A stretch of DNA of 64,000 nucleotides from Craterostigma plantagineum (taxonomy: Eukaryota > Streptophyta > Magnoliopsida > Lamiales > Linderniaceae), in NCBI GenBank assembly GCA_027422505.1, contig JAPQWV010001591.1:1-64000 (forward strand), written 5' to 3'. This document shows, one piece after another, positions 46,735-59,095 of this stretch (the stretch's first letter is position 1; each line of letters begins with the position of its first letter). The translations under genes were made by a program, and so were the position numbers. The notes below the pieces were generated by a model that saw nothing but the letters and a program-made list of their open reading frames with translations, was not told where the DNA came from and did no database searches.

Positions 46735-46983
46735 ATAAATCGATATTAGGAACTCCTTAGTTAGGTAATTTAGCCACTCTTATTTATTAGTCTCCTTTTA
46801 TATATATATATATATATTTGAGTTTTATTTATTAAAGTGAACTTAGCTAGTTATTCTTTCGTTGTTTACTTGTTTGCGTTTTATTTAAGTATTCATCTCT
46901 TTGCTTTATTTTTTTTCTGCTTATTTGTCTACAACTTTACTAACTTTTTTTGCTTCGCGTGTCTAAGGTACCTTCAACAGTAA

Positions 46984-47166
46984 ATGACCCGAAGCCATCC
47001 ATCGGGTCTCACCGTTGAAGTAGATCCAGATTTTGAGCGAAAGTTACGCAGACAACTCAGATACGATTTCGACGGCACAGCCAGTAACTCCCAGGAAGCT
47101 CTTGTAAGCTACTCAGAGGACAGCTCTCAGGAGTTGGCAGGAAATTTTCGAGTAGTCGGTAGATAG
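46984..47166 (+). pseudogene. N-terminus of an Athila-type Gag, truncated
   Basis: Sixty codons follow the Asp primer site by 250 bp, with VDPDFERKLRRQLR, which resembles the start of Athila Gag. It meets a stop at 47164-47166, and copia sequence begins about 30 bp later, so the rest of the element is gone or displaced. Confidence 0.55.
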
Positions 47167-47195
47167 CCGAGAGATAGAGGCTTTGCACGAAGTTC

Positions 47196-48084
47196 GGAGA
47201 TCTAATGAAAAGCAAGTTCGAGATGAGTCACATGGGAGAGATGCAGTTCTTCTTAGGACTACAAATCAGGCAACTCGAAGATGGGATTTTTATCAGTCAG
47301 ACTAAATACATCAAGGATATTCTAAAGAAATTCCATCAAGACCAGAGCAAGCCTCTCAGCACTCCTATGTCACCAAGCTGCAAGTTGGATGCCGATCCCT
47401 CTGGCAAGTCGGTCGACATCACACTATATCGAAGCATCATTGGATCTCTTCTCTACCTGATTTTGAGCCGGCCGGATATCATGTTTGCCACCTGCTTATG
47501 TGCCCGTTTTCAAGCCGATCCCAAAGAATCCCATATGCTCGCGGTTAAAAGAATTCTACGTTACCTTAAGGGCACTTCTACCTTGGACTATGGTATCCAA
47601 AGGGTACGAATTTCAAACTTATTGGCTACACTGACGCTGATTATGCAGGTTGCCGAATGGACAGGAAAAGCACGTCCGGTGGCGCTCAATTTCTAGGCGA
47701 AAAGCTGGTCTGCTGGTCATCCAAAAAGCAGAACTGTGTGCAACTTCGACAGCCGAAGCGGAATACGTGGCTGCTGCCAGTTGTTGCTCACAGATGCTGT
47801 GGATGCGGACACAGCTTCGCGACTATGGGTACAATTTAAATAATATACCCATATATAGTGATAGTGAAAGCGCAATCGCCATTACTTGCAATCCTGTTCA
47901 TCACTCACGCACAAAACACATAGACATTAGATATCATTTTATCAAAGATCACGTAGAAAAAGGCACGATAGATATGTATTTTGTGAACACGGAGTTTCAA
48001 TTAGCCGACATTTTCACCAAGGCTTTGGATGAGAAACGATTCCAATTCCTTGTCGGAAAATTAGGCATGTTGAATCTTCCGTAA
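47196..48084 (+). pseudogene. Copia RT C-terminus and RNase H
   Basis: The frame at 47205 gives MGEMQFFLGLQIRQ, IKDILKKFHQDQSKPLSTPM, SLLYLILSRPDIMFA and RILRYLKGTSTLDYG, the end of copia RT. Frame changes near 47600 and 47735 follow. RNase H continues in two frames: MDRKSTSGGAQFLGEKLVCW then TSTAEAEYVAAASC, SDSESAIAI and KHIDIRYHFIKDHV. It ends FQFLVGKLGMLNLP at the stop 48082-48084. The RT catalytic core, integrase and Gag are absent to the left. It is inactive. Confidence 0.9.
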
Positions 48085-50210
48085 TATGTGCATTACCTGA
48101 TCTTCTGTGCTATCACATGCTCTATTTATGTGTTTTCAATGCTTATTTGTCTTTATCATGCGTGACAACAAAGAAAATAATAATAAAAATAATATAAAGG
48201 GGTATGACGAAATCCTTTAGGATGCTTTGATCTAAAGTCACCAAGAATTTTACCCCGACATGCGATCGATTTAATTGCTTAATTTCGTCTGTCTAAGTCG
48301 CATTCTTGTGTCTAAAGGTCATTAGGTTGCTCCACTAGACACAAAGTCACTTTACATAAGTGAGGATTCAAGCCTTGTTCCATTTTCTTCCTTTGGATCT
48401 ATTTCTCGAGTGAGTCACACATCATTACTTATCTTACCTAGTGATTCTTGGTTTCATACTCACCTTGCTTTAGATCGTTAGGAAAATGATAAGGGCGCCT
48501 AGGTTATTCCTCACTAGGCCTTACATAATTTTCCCTCACATTAGCCATTAGTCATCCACTTTGAGCCTTATCCGATGTCCTTTTCTTCCTTTGAAACACA
48601 TTCCAAGCCTTCAACTGAATTCTATACTCTTCAAATGATTGTTCAAACGAGAAAAGGAGGGGGAGAAAACAAAAGAAATAAAGGGATGATAACAATAGAA
48701 GGCATTGCTCAACGCACAAAAATCAGACCAAAGGAACCTGCTTTCCGACTATCTCTTAGAAGGTGGCATGGATCCTGCTGTGAACTTCTCCAACGATAAT
48801 CTCGTACGCTCGTCTGAACGGCTGGAAGAGGAGCACCACGAAGTGAACTTCTCCAACGATAATCCGGTCCTGTATCGGGAAACGAGAAGAGGAGCGCAGC
48901 CTCGGGTACGAATTCCATAACCGTGAACTTTTCCATATAGATAATCTCTGAAACCTCTCTAGGGATTAAGAGAAGAGGAGCGCGTTATCGGCCCGAGAAC
49001 CCACAAGAAGAACTTCGCCTACGATAATCTCCTATGGCCTCGTGGAGAAGCGGAGCTTCAGCTTGAACATAACATAAAAAAGGGATAGTTCTTAAAAGAA
49101 AAGGAGGGAGAAAAGATTGAAAAGAAGAAAGACGCCGAAAAAAAAGGACGTAGAAATGGAAGATGACGAAGAGATAAGCTCACTTTCCCCTAAATTCCTT
49201 CCCTTCTAAGTCCTAGCCAAACTATAACCCTTACAACCCTTTGATTCCAATCGGCGATCTCTCGCTTAGGTGAAATGATTAAAAAATGCCTCGATCACAG
49301 GTAAATTGACTTAAAATTTCTTGTGTTGACTTGAGTGATATAAATATAAAAATCCCAAGTTAGAAATTATTGAGTACAAGAGCGAACCTAGTGAGAGTTG
49401 TCGAATGGACCAGTTTATGAACTTAGGACTATAGTTTGATGACATGACTTGATGGCATTTTCCTCTTTCAAATGTCTCGTAAAACTTTAGGTGTGACGAT
49501 TTATCGAAGCATAATAATCTGACCCCATACTATAATAATAGTAAAAAAATATAATAAAAAATATATACAAATATATATAGGTAAAAAATATAAAACAAAA
49601 AAATAATAATAATAATAAAAAGAAATAAAAAATTAATTAAACTCATAAAATTCGCACATTTTAACATGAAATGTTATGTTTCATATGCGTTGAAGTGAAT
49701 AAATGCGATTTTTTTTATCGCACATTCTAAATGCAATTTAAGATTGCATTCGTATTGAATTGTGTAAATGCGATAAATTTTTCTATGCTCTAACCCTCAC
49801 ACAATATCTTAAGTACATGTTTTCGAGATCATGTATGCGTGCTTACTTAGTAAATTTGTGTATTATATGCTCGTGACTTGAATTGATCTCATATGCTTTC
49901 ATATTTAGCCAATTCTTGCGCATTATTTGAGGGTGAGCAAATATAAAAATCGTACATTAGCTCCAAAAATTCTTGACGTTTTTCTCTAAGTGTTTCAGGT
50001 TCCTTCAAACAAAATTACAGAGCAAGACGTCAACACTACATGAAAAGGGAGCTAGTCACAGACCACATATTTCATGCCTAAAATAATTGTTGATTAACTC
50101 CATTATTTCTAACATCTTCTTTCTAAGTGGTACAGATTTTTAATTTCTGCCAGGGAATCAAGAAGTTACTACACGGAAAATACAGGGAGTTAATTGCATT
50201 TATTTTAATT
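48085..50210 (+). other. Non-coding 3' region of the copia element
   Basis: No recognised frame. Imperfect tandem units occur at 48780-49030 with GAACTTCTCCAACGATAATC and AGAGGAGCGC words. The end, TAAGGGGGAG at 50211-50220, looks like a polypurine tract. Confidence 0.55.
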
Positions 50211-50220
50211 CTAAGGGGGA

Positions 50221-51893
50221 GTATTATGTGATTATATTTGAAATAGGGGTCAATCTGAAAATTTTAGAAGTACTCACAATCGAGAAACTGGATAGAAGAC
50301 TTAATTCACGATCATAAGTTTCTCGATCGTAAACAGTGTTGGAAACGATTTTGATTGGCCGTGATAATTTGCTATCGAAAAATTTGAATTGAGAAGCAAT
50401 TTTCGAATCAAAAGTTTCTCGAGCGCAAATAGTAATGGGCCTGATCCATTTAATCGCAAAATGCCCAATCGCAAACCCAACATTGATTTACAGCGAGTTA
50501 GTAAAAGTTCACTTTTTGTCAGTCGAAAAACTTTTTCTCACGCAACCCTAATCGCAAAAAATCTCTCTCGCGAAAAACTTTCACAGACAGCCTAAAATTC
50601 TCAAAAATCTTTCGATTTCAAACATCAAACTGTCTGTATAAGGTAGAAATGAGATTCTTTTAACATTTGCGTGTGATTTACATTCGTTAGCATCTACATT
50701 CTGAAGTTTTTCGCATGATTAAGCTTATATTTTCGACTGTTCTTAAAAAATGAGAAAAACCGTAACTATTTCATAGTGATTTAGGCTTGATTTTGAGTTT
50801 TATCTGAGTTTAGTGCCTGCGCTTAAGATAGTTTCGATATTCTATGTGAATCTGGTAGAATGAATCATCGGAAAATCTGAATCTTCGATTGAAATTTAAA
50901 GTTCAGATGAAACTGGGCTTTTGAATGTTTGAAGCCATCGAAGAACTTTTTCGATCGCAAACTGTCTTATTTGAATTCAGATTTAATTGAGATACTGTTT
51001 GTATTGAATTAGTTTTCGATCGATAAAATTCTGATTTAGTCGATAAGATAGAAGATTTTGACCGATAAATTACTTACCATCGAGAAATCTAATCAGGATT
51101 TTGTGAGCGAAAAACTTAGCACTGATTAGACAATTTAGATGAATTTTAATTTAGCAGCGAAAAAAATTAATTTTTCAACGCTTAATTTTTCGACCGTAAA
51201 ATTCTCCGCTTAGGATTTAATTGATCGAAAAATTTCTCGACGATTGACTTAATCTTTCGTTGACTAATTTCTCGATAAAAATATTTCGCAGGGAAAAATT
51301 TTAACTTACAATCGAAAACCATATACCGCTCGACAAATTTCAAATCGAAAAATTTTATCGAAGAAAATTTCTCGACAGTAAATTTACCTGAGAAATAATT
51401 TCGCGATCGTAAATTTACACGGAATTTTTCTCGATCGTAAAATTGATCTACTGCAGTCTAGATTTCAACTTCAACACTTAGAAAATTTTTCTCTAAGTCC
51501 TTTACACTGTAGCGAACATTAGCGAATAAAATTTCTCGATAGAAAAATTACACGGAAACATTTCAATTGAAATCAATGCATAGGAAATCAATTTGAAATC
51601 CAATTTTATCGAGTGAAAAATTTCTCGGCATGAACAGTGACCTTACCTGCGATTAAACACTTAGAAAATTTTCGAACCCTTTCTTACGCGTTAAGTGTTT
51701 AATATGAAATTACAATCATGCCATTGCATTTTTTTAATCGAGTATCCTATATGCATATCATATGATTTCAATTCAAAATTCATCAAACATGTCATAAATT
51801 GATACAGTATTATAGTTTGATATTAAATGCATTTTCGACTATAATCAAAATTTATGAACTAATGAACTTCTATATCTCTTTGTTGCTTTTCAG
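50221..51893 (+). repeat. CG-word-rich region: copia LTR or inter-ORF spacer
   Basis: It follows a polypurine-like tract, so it may be an LTR starting TGTGATTATA. However, no primer-binding site follows it; instead TTTTCAG directly precedes an ATG at 51894. Words like TTTCTCGATCGTAAA recur through 50290-51660. I cannot decide between LTR and spacer. Confidence 0.5.
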
Positions 51894-54117
51894 ATGGATC
51901 GCTACCCACGATACAATCATATATACGATCACAATCTATACTTGAAGGTTCAGGATACGAACTTCCAGCTCTATCTGAGCACATTTCCGTGCCCGGACGA
52001 GATCATCGTATCTATCCTGAGAGGCCACCCTATTTGGCACGCGCCGACGGTCACCGCCTCAGTGCCAATGGTCTATCTCCAGTAATTCTGGGGATATATA
52101 CAAGGAGCTGTAGCGAATGGGGCATTCTCCTTCACAACAAGAATCGGACGCGGCATATTCATATGAGCAAGAGCCAGTTCTGCATGATACTGGACTTGCC
52201 CGACAGCGACAACTACGACCCGCTCTCGTCGAACGCAGAAATGGTCCACGACTTCATGCAAATGGGACATCAACCGCAACTCACAAAGTTAGCTCAGGTC
52301 CAGAGCAGCGGTATCCCTCACCCCTGGAAGACATTGTTCGGGATAGTGAACAAGTGTCTATCACCCAAGCACGCTTGATTCGACAAGGGCAACAGCAATA
52401 TACTGCGGATCTTTCATGGTCTCGCTTTCGCCAGAAACTACGACTTCGCACAGCTGATCTGGAATGATCTAGCTGAACTGATCCGGCTGAAGGAGAACCG
52501 AAGGTCGAAGAACGTGCCCTATGCTCGATGGTTCAACGTAATCATCAGGGAGTTCATGGAGTTACATGCGGAGAACATCCCCCAGCTGCCTCCCGGTGGA
52601 ATCTATCAGCTGCCAAGGCTAATGTTCTTCCACAATCCACGGCTCACAGACCTGGACCAACTGTCGATGCCGATTCCGCTCAACCTACTCAGGCTCACCG
52701 GCAGATTACCATGTGAGCCCTCCCCAACCGGAACACCAGCCAAGCCTGACGACACGATGATCGATGTTGTCGCTCAGGAGCTTCAACAGGAGTCTCCCTT
52801 GGTCGAAGAACCAATGCCTTGATAGACGTCGTGGCTACCGAGATGGCGCTCGAGGCTCCTGCACACGAATACCAAGTGGAAGTGCCCATACATGTCGGCG
52901 TGCTCGAAGAAACCGTTGAGGATGTTCTTCAAACAGTAGCACAACTCGAGGTCGAATTGGGGCAAACCTCTCTTCCACTGGTGACGGATCAGGCATTGGA
53001 GAACGTCGATCGAGACCTTACTCCGCCACCCTGTCTGACACAGAGTCTGACGAGGAAATTAGCCTGATAAAGAGGACTCCCAGGAGACTTAGCATTCAGT
53101 TGGAGTCGCTCTTCCCGGCCGTTACCACCGCACCAGATACTACGCTGACCACATCGACAAGTGTTGCTGGCACTTCATCGCTCAATCTTGAGCCGCAACC
53201 AACTATCGTGGTGTCTGGTTCGCAGGCGCAACCTGAGCCTGCCTTAACACACATAGAGACGAATCCTCTGGATTCGACTCGAGGATTGGGTGGAAGTCTC
53301 ATACAGTCACAACCTCAAGTGACTGTGAGCCAACCCGCAGAGTCGGTATCTACTCAAGGGTTGATAACAGGCGACATCAGTGGTCCTGGTCCATCCACGG
53401 AGGCGTCCGCACCATTTGTGATGAACGAGCAGTTTCAGGCCGCTCTCTCTGCTGCCATACAGTCAATGGAAGACAAGATCATGGAGAGAGTATTACAAGC
53501 CATCGAGACATCCCGAAGAGATACCGAGAAAGCACCTGTCTCAGAAGGGCCTTCGTCACAAACCAACCCCACACCTCCAGAACCCACACCCACCGACCCT
53601 TTAGCCACTTCCTGCATCCTCATCAACCCATACACAATACCCATCACCGAGCTCCACGACATACACCTCGCCCGTTTGATAGGCCTTTCCATCCGATCGC
53701 CTCAAGAAGAAACCCTCTATCGGCGATTGGTGGATCACCCAGAGCCACTGACGAACACTTGCCAAGGCCAAAGCTCCCACTCACGGCGCAGACATGACGA
53801 TCCTGACGACCAGGACCATCATGAGGGGGAGAAGAGGCCGAGGACATCTACATCTGGCCAAGGACAAGGCTCGGGCACTACGCAGACAAGCGCTAGAGCT
53901 GGTGAAACCCTAACCTAAACCCAAACCACCCACACCACGCACTGCACAACCACTCTACCACATAACGACCCACCTACCTTTACCCTTCAGACGCCTCCGC
54001 CCACACCATCGATCTACTCAAGCCCCTTGCTTCCGGAAGAAGAAGCAAGTGCAGCAATGCTCGTGGCCCTAGCTGCTATCCAAGCAACTCCCTCAGTCGA
54101 CCCATCTACTCAAGCCA
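51894..54117 (+). pseudogene. Additional retroelement ORF of unknown function (broken)
   Basis: This matches a conserved plant retroelement-associated protein that I recognise by pattern, not by a named function: GHPIWHAPTVTASVPMVYLQ then FWGYIQGAV, SKSQFCMILDLPDSDNYDPL, HPWKTLFGIVNKCLSPK and PYARWFNVIIREFMELH. Early codons are open from ATG 51894. A TAA sits at 52083 where relatives continue, a frame change occurs near 52160, and a TGA at 52376 interrupts. The C-terminal part (52819-53918 and on to about 54117) is rich in Pro, Thr and Ser and low in complexity. It follows the copia RNase H on the same strand and may be that element's extra ORF. Confidence 0.65.
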
Positions 54118-55310
54118 CTTATATGTTTTCACGTTTACAGTTAAAAATATCGGATTTATTTGGATTTATATTTTATTTATTTGAAATCGTATAGTATCCC
54201 AAGGTCCGACTAGCGATTCGTAAAATCCACGGGGCCTTAGAAGTCGTCGCTCTTGGGACAGTCATCGAGGGCCGTGATAGTGTTCATCATGTCCTAGTGT
54301 CCGAATCGAACGTCGTAGTCACCGTCGATCTCATAGCGCACGGGAGGGAGGGGGAATATCTTCCCGTACAAACCTCAGAGCTTTTGACGTTAGGAGATGC
54401 ATTGGGCATCTTCCTAAAGTGGCCCCACGATATGACATTATCGTCAAATGCGGTATGTAAATAAATATGTATATTTGATCAATAATAAATTAATTTGTAT
54501 TTTTCCTATGTAGGCTCCTATGCATAATAAATTTGATCAATATGTAAATTAATTTGTAAGGTTCTATTAAAAGGTAATATATATTTCTTGGAACCCTAAT
54601 TTATTTAATTTGGGGAATTTAGGTTTGCTTTCGTTTTCGGTTCCATATTGTGATTTAAGCTTCTATTAACGTCCTATACCATGTTAGAAATCATAATTAT
54701 TAAAAAAACGAAATTGCGACCCGACCCGATGGTACCCGATGTGTTCGACTGTCCGAAGTTCTTTTGGGTCCGCCTCACTCGATCCATTTCCCTCGTCAAA
54801 CCCCATTTTGGTAAGACTTATATGTTTTAACGTTTACAGTTAAACATATCGGATTTATTTACATTTATATTTTATTGATCTGAAATCGTATAGTATCCCA
54901 AGGTCCGACTAGCGATTCGTAAAATCCACGGGGCCTTAGAAGTCGTCGCTCTTGGGACAGTTATCGAGGGCCGTGATAGTGTTCATCATGTCCTAGTGTC
55001 CGAATCGAACGTCGTAGTCACCGTCGATCTCATAGCGCATGGAAGGGAGGGGGAATATCTTCCCGTACAAACCTCGGAGCTTTTGACGTTAGGAGATGCA
55101 CTGGGCAGCTTCGTACAGTGGCCCCATGATATGACATTATCGTCAAATGCGGTATGTAAATAAATATGTAAATTTGATCAATAATAAATTAATTTGTATT
55201 TTCCTATGTAGGCTCCTATGCACAATAAATTTGATCAATATGTACATTAATTTGTATTTTCCTATGTAGGCTCCTATGCACAATAAATTTGATCAATAAT
55301 AAACTATTAT
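54118..55310 (+). pseudogene. Duplicated DUF8039-like exon from a CACTA-associated gene
   Basis: Two copies start at about 54118 and 54817, offset 699 bp, each about 430-450 bp. Each encodes IRKIHGALEVVALGTVIEGR, VTVDLIAHGREGEYLPVQTS and LTLGDALG, a pattern I associate with the DUF8039 region of plant CACTA (EnSpm) accessory proteins. Each copy is preceded by a TTTACAG acceptor-like site and followed by GCG/GTATGTAAAT and CCTATGTAG/GCTCC, so intron and exon edges seem preserved. The 54560-54816 spacer is unique. Copy 2 ends with a short extra duplication of CTATGTAGGCTCCTATGCAC (55206, 55263). No complete gene is present. Confidence 0.65.
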
Positions 55311-56419
55311 AACCGAGTCATAATAAAAAGCATACTAATAATAAGTTCAACATACATATGATCTCGCTAGGGTTCATCTAATCTCAAATACTACGGAATT
55401 TAGCTACTCATATGAAACATCAACGCGACGAGAAGCGAAAATAACAACGAAAAAATCATAATTTCTTCCCTGAATTCCACGTCCCTTCGTTGAGGAATTT
55501 CGTCGAACAGGTGGTGGGCGTCTCAGCTTTTCCTTTCCTTACGAGTCCTTTGCACTGCACGTTCACTGCTCCTTCTATGCCGGCAGCCCGTCACAGCCAG
55601 TCGTAACCGAAACTTAGCTTGTTACCTCGCTCGTAAACCCGGTTCCGATAAGCCCTCTGTCAGTCCACGCAGCTGCTGCCGTTCCACCTCGTAGTTGTTG
55701 CTCACACGCACCCGCTCACAGCGCAAGCAATTGCAGCTCCTCGCCTTCGCTTCACAATCCCGAGATCAGCCCTCCCGCGCTGTACGTGTATATGGCTTCG
55801 TCACCTCCAATCCTTGTTCGTTTTCTTTTTTCCCCCCTTGCTCGTTGATCCCTATTTATAGATGATGGAGGGAGGGACATCAAATATTCATGGCTGCTCA
55901 AGAACGGCGCAACGTGATTTTCCTTTCTTGAGCCGTGAACTTGTGTGCGGATTTTGCAAATCTTGTGGGTCTTGTCTTCTTATCACTTGTCGTAACATGG
56001 GGGTGTGTAGCAAAGTTGGGCTTGAGATTTATTTCTTCATTTGCTTCTTCTTTCGTCACATGGGCTTGGGCTATTTTCGATTTGGGCTCAATTGGTTGTT
56101 GGGCCGAGTTCAAACCGTTTCTGCATAGCTAGTAGCACTGAGTTCAAAAATCCAAATACCCAAATCTAGAACTCGAAATAGAAATCCCTTCCGTCAAAAT
56201 CAATATCAATGAGTCTTCTTGCTTGAGATAAATTTTCAGGTCCATCGGAATCGCTTACCGAGTCAATTCGGAAAAATTCGAACCTGCCGCACAACTGCCG
56301 TTAAAAGTTTGACATCGTCATTAAATCATATTTAAGTTCTATAATTTTTGAAATGACTTCATTAATCACGCAAACAACTTAAAATTAACAAATATAAACG
56401 TAAGGAAATACGTTTATCA
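55311..56419 (-). repeat. Athila/Tat-like LTR fragment
   Basis: The right end ACGTTTATCA matches the right end of the solo LTR at 10883. A TATA box lies in the minus orientation. The left end is not resolved and no duplication was found. A CT/CG-rich stretch at 55500-55800 probably corresponds to the transcribed leader. Confidence 0.6.
55852..55861 (-). promoter_or_regulatory. LTR TATA box
   Basis: CTATAAATAG on the minus strand within the LTR at 55311-56419. Confidence 0.6.
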
Positions 56420-57177
56420 GTTTTAAAAGGACTTTGCGAATTTGACGCGAACTGGAAGGTTTGCGGGTTGGGGTAAGAAGGTCTTCGCGAATTGTCAGGT
56501 TGCGTGCTCTAAGGTTCGCGAACTGTGAAACCAAAGGTTCGCAGGTTGACTTAAGTCAATCGTAACTTGGCGAAGTTCGAATTGCGAATCCATGGGGTCG
56601 CGAAGTCAAATTCGCAAACCTGGGGGCGTCAAATTCGCGAAGTAAAAACTTGAACGAACAAAGTTCGCAGGCATGATTTGCGGATTTGACGAAGTCAAAA
56701 TTAGATTGGATTCGCGAAAACATTTTGGACCCGTGAAGTTCCTTTTTGAAGAATCAAAATGTACTTTTCTTAAAAACAATCGCGAACCCTAATTCCTCTA
56801 TAAAAACAGAAAAACATCGATTTTAAATTCAAATTTGAAAAGAGGAACTCTTTTTCAGTAAAATTCTCAAACAAGACCACTCATTTTAATACCAACAGAC
56901 TAGTTTCTACAGAAATTGACTACAATAAAACCTGTTCTTCGAAGAATCATCCCTACAAATAATAAATAAAATCGTTAACGAGTAAAACAAATTCCGTACC
57001 ACAGGAAGGTTCGTGTGTATGTGAGAAGAACGAATTTGAGCGAAAAACAACAGAAAACCAGCGAGAGTGAGATATGAGTAGCTTAGTGAAGGGGATTCGC
57101 CAAGGAGAAAGTGAAGATTTGGGAATTTGAGGAACTCGGTTCGCGAATTAGGTTTTTAGGGAGAAAGAAACTTCGCG
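56420..57177. repeat. A-family-like LTR fragment with TTCGCGAA words
   Basis: It has five exact TTCGCGAA and many near variants. No gene is seen. It is cut by LTRs on both sides. Confidence 0.55.
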
Positions 57178-59080
57178 TGTTGGGTTACCTGGTGTCTCCC
57201 GGAGACGCCACGTCCCCAGGAACGGTGCAGAACAAAAATTTTCCGGGTTCCTCCATTGCCCTCGTAGCTCGGATAAGAGTAATAACACATAGACATGCAA
57301 TAGGACGGGTCAAACCCATAGAGAATTACTAGTTGCCGCGAGTGGCAGCTCATCGTCCTTTTCTTCAAACTTCATCGATGGTGGTGGATGGCACTAGATA
57401 GTCACGCAGACCTCGCAGTGTAACACAGAATCAGTTCTCTGAAGATGGCTAGAGAGAACTGAGCCGCCGCGTGGGAGAAACGTGTGTGCGTTTGGTGTGT
57501 GTTTTGTTGCCTTTGGATGATTTCAAAATCACCTCTTTTTTCTCTACCTTTGGAGCACAAAATTCTTAGCCAATTTAAAGGCTTGGATTTCGATATCGTA
57601 GTCCTTAAAGTATGAGAGATTTTTGCCAAATTTTACTCTCTTTTGAATTCCAAATCCAAACTTAAGGAAACTTACTATTATTAGAAAACTAACTTAAATA
57701 CCAAGTCAAACTAAGTATATTTAAATATAGTATGGAATTCGAAATTTAATCCTAAATTAATTTCGAAATTTAGATAAATAATATTCCAAATATTTTATTC
57801 CATATTTATTAATATCAAATATGCAAATTACGAAAATACCCTCAAAGGTATATTTCGAAATTAGCTTAAGGTGAAATCCAATTTTATCCTCAAGCCCATT
57901 AAGCACTTGGTCAAGCCCAAGTCTTAAAGTTAGTTTCATAAGAAGTTCAACTTCGATCCAATAAATGGCCCGAGGCCCATTAAGGCGTGACCCAACGGCC
58001 CAAGGCCCGTTAAGGCCGAAACACTTTCTCTCCTTATCAGTACATGTTGATGATCCATTTTTAAGCCCGACTCTGTAGGTTCAACTCAATCGGCAAGGGA
58101 GGAATCCAAGAGTTTAGTAGTTACCTAGCCAATCCCGCAGTACCGGCCCGTAACCCGATTCGAGTGCGAATTTCGACCTAGTCTTTATCCCAGAACCTCA
58201 CTATAGATAACAGCGCTACGTATAAACCCTTTAGTTGTGTTCCAATCAAGTGAGAGCCATGGTCTATGTCAAACTCAGTAAACTCGATTCGATGATAAAA
58301 TGGAGATGAGACAAATTATTAAACTACCCTCCATGTCTCACATGAGTTAGTTCAATACCTTGGCCAAGGATTTCGTAATTTTCCATCGCCATCCTCATAG
58401 GATACTTATCGCGATTACTTGCGAGACTGTGAATCCGTACTCGGCGGTCTAAGCCCGGCAATCACAATCATCATCAAGACCGCATCTGGCCCGCTGACCC
58501 ATGCAACAGCAAATCGGGTCGAGGGGAACCAGTGACAGTCGAGACCTCGAAGTCAATTCCGTCAAAGCCCCTTTCGGTCTAAGGTTCACGTAGACTACTA
58601 TAGTGTTGTCGTCGGTCATTGACACTCCTTGAGTAATAAGCCATGTTCGACCGTACGACCTATGAGTCAGTGTCCATGAAACGAGTCAATCCCTTGATTC
58701 GATTCGTATCACAAGTCATGACCTCCGCTTCCAAGCGAGATATCGGCACACGATAGGTCATCGACAAATAAGCCGTGATCGGTTATCCAGCACCCAACTG
58801 GAGCCTCCGACTTATGGACTTTTAATGTTCGAGGTTAAGAGTCCACTTGTGCCTTCCTCTCTCGTACCCATCGAGAACAGTGACTCAACTCGACACATTT
58901 GGATTTGTTCATTTATTGCTTTATCGGATGCTAAGTAAGAAACTCTTATATCCAATAAGCGAACAATGCCTTTCATTAAACACACAAAAATATCTTATTA
59001 CACAAAGGGTCGAATGATAAATAATCTAATGCCCTATACAATCTAATCCTCGTATAGCATTCGAGGGCATATTCCTAACA
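57178..59080 (-). repeat. 3' LTR of the right copia element, 1.9 kb
   Basis: Ends TGTTGGG and CCTAACA. It is homologous to the LTR at 3616-5851 but is about 330 bp shorter; no CACGGCCGTGA module is visible in it. The polypurine tract and pol end lie to the right. Confidence 0.85.
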
Positions 59081-59095
59081 ATCTCACACTTGCAC

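Noticed and set aside
55862..56128. 88-codon Cys/Phe-rich frame
   Set aside because: It lies antisense within an LTR upstream of its minus-strand TATA box and has no signal of a real protein family.
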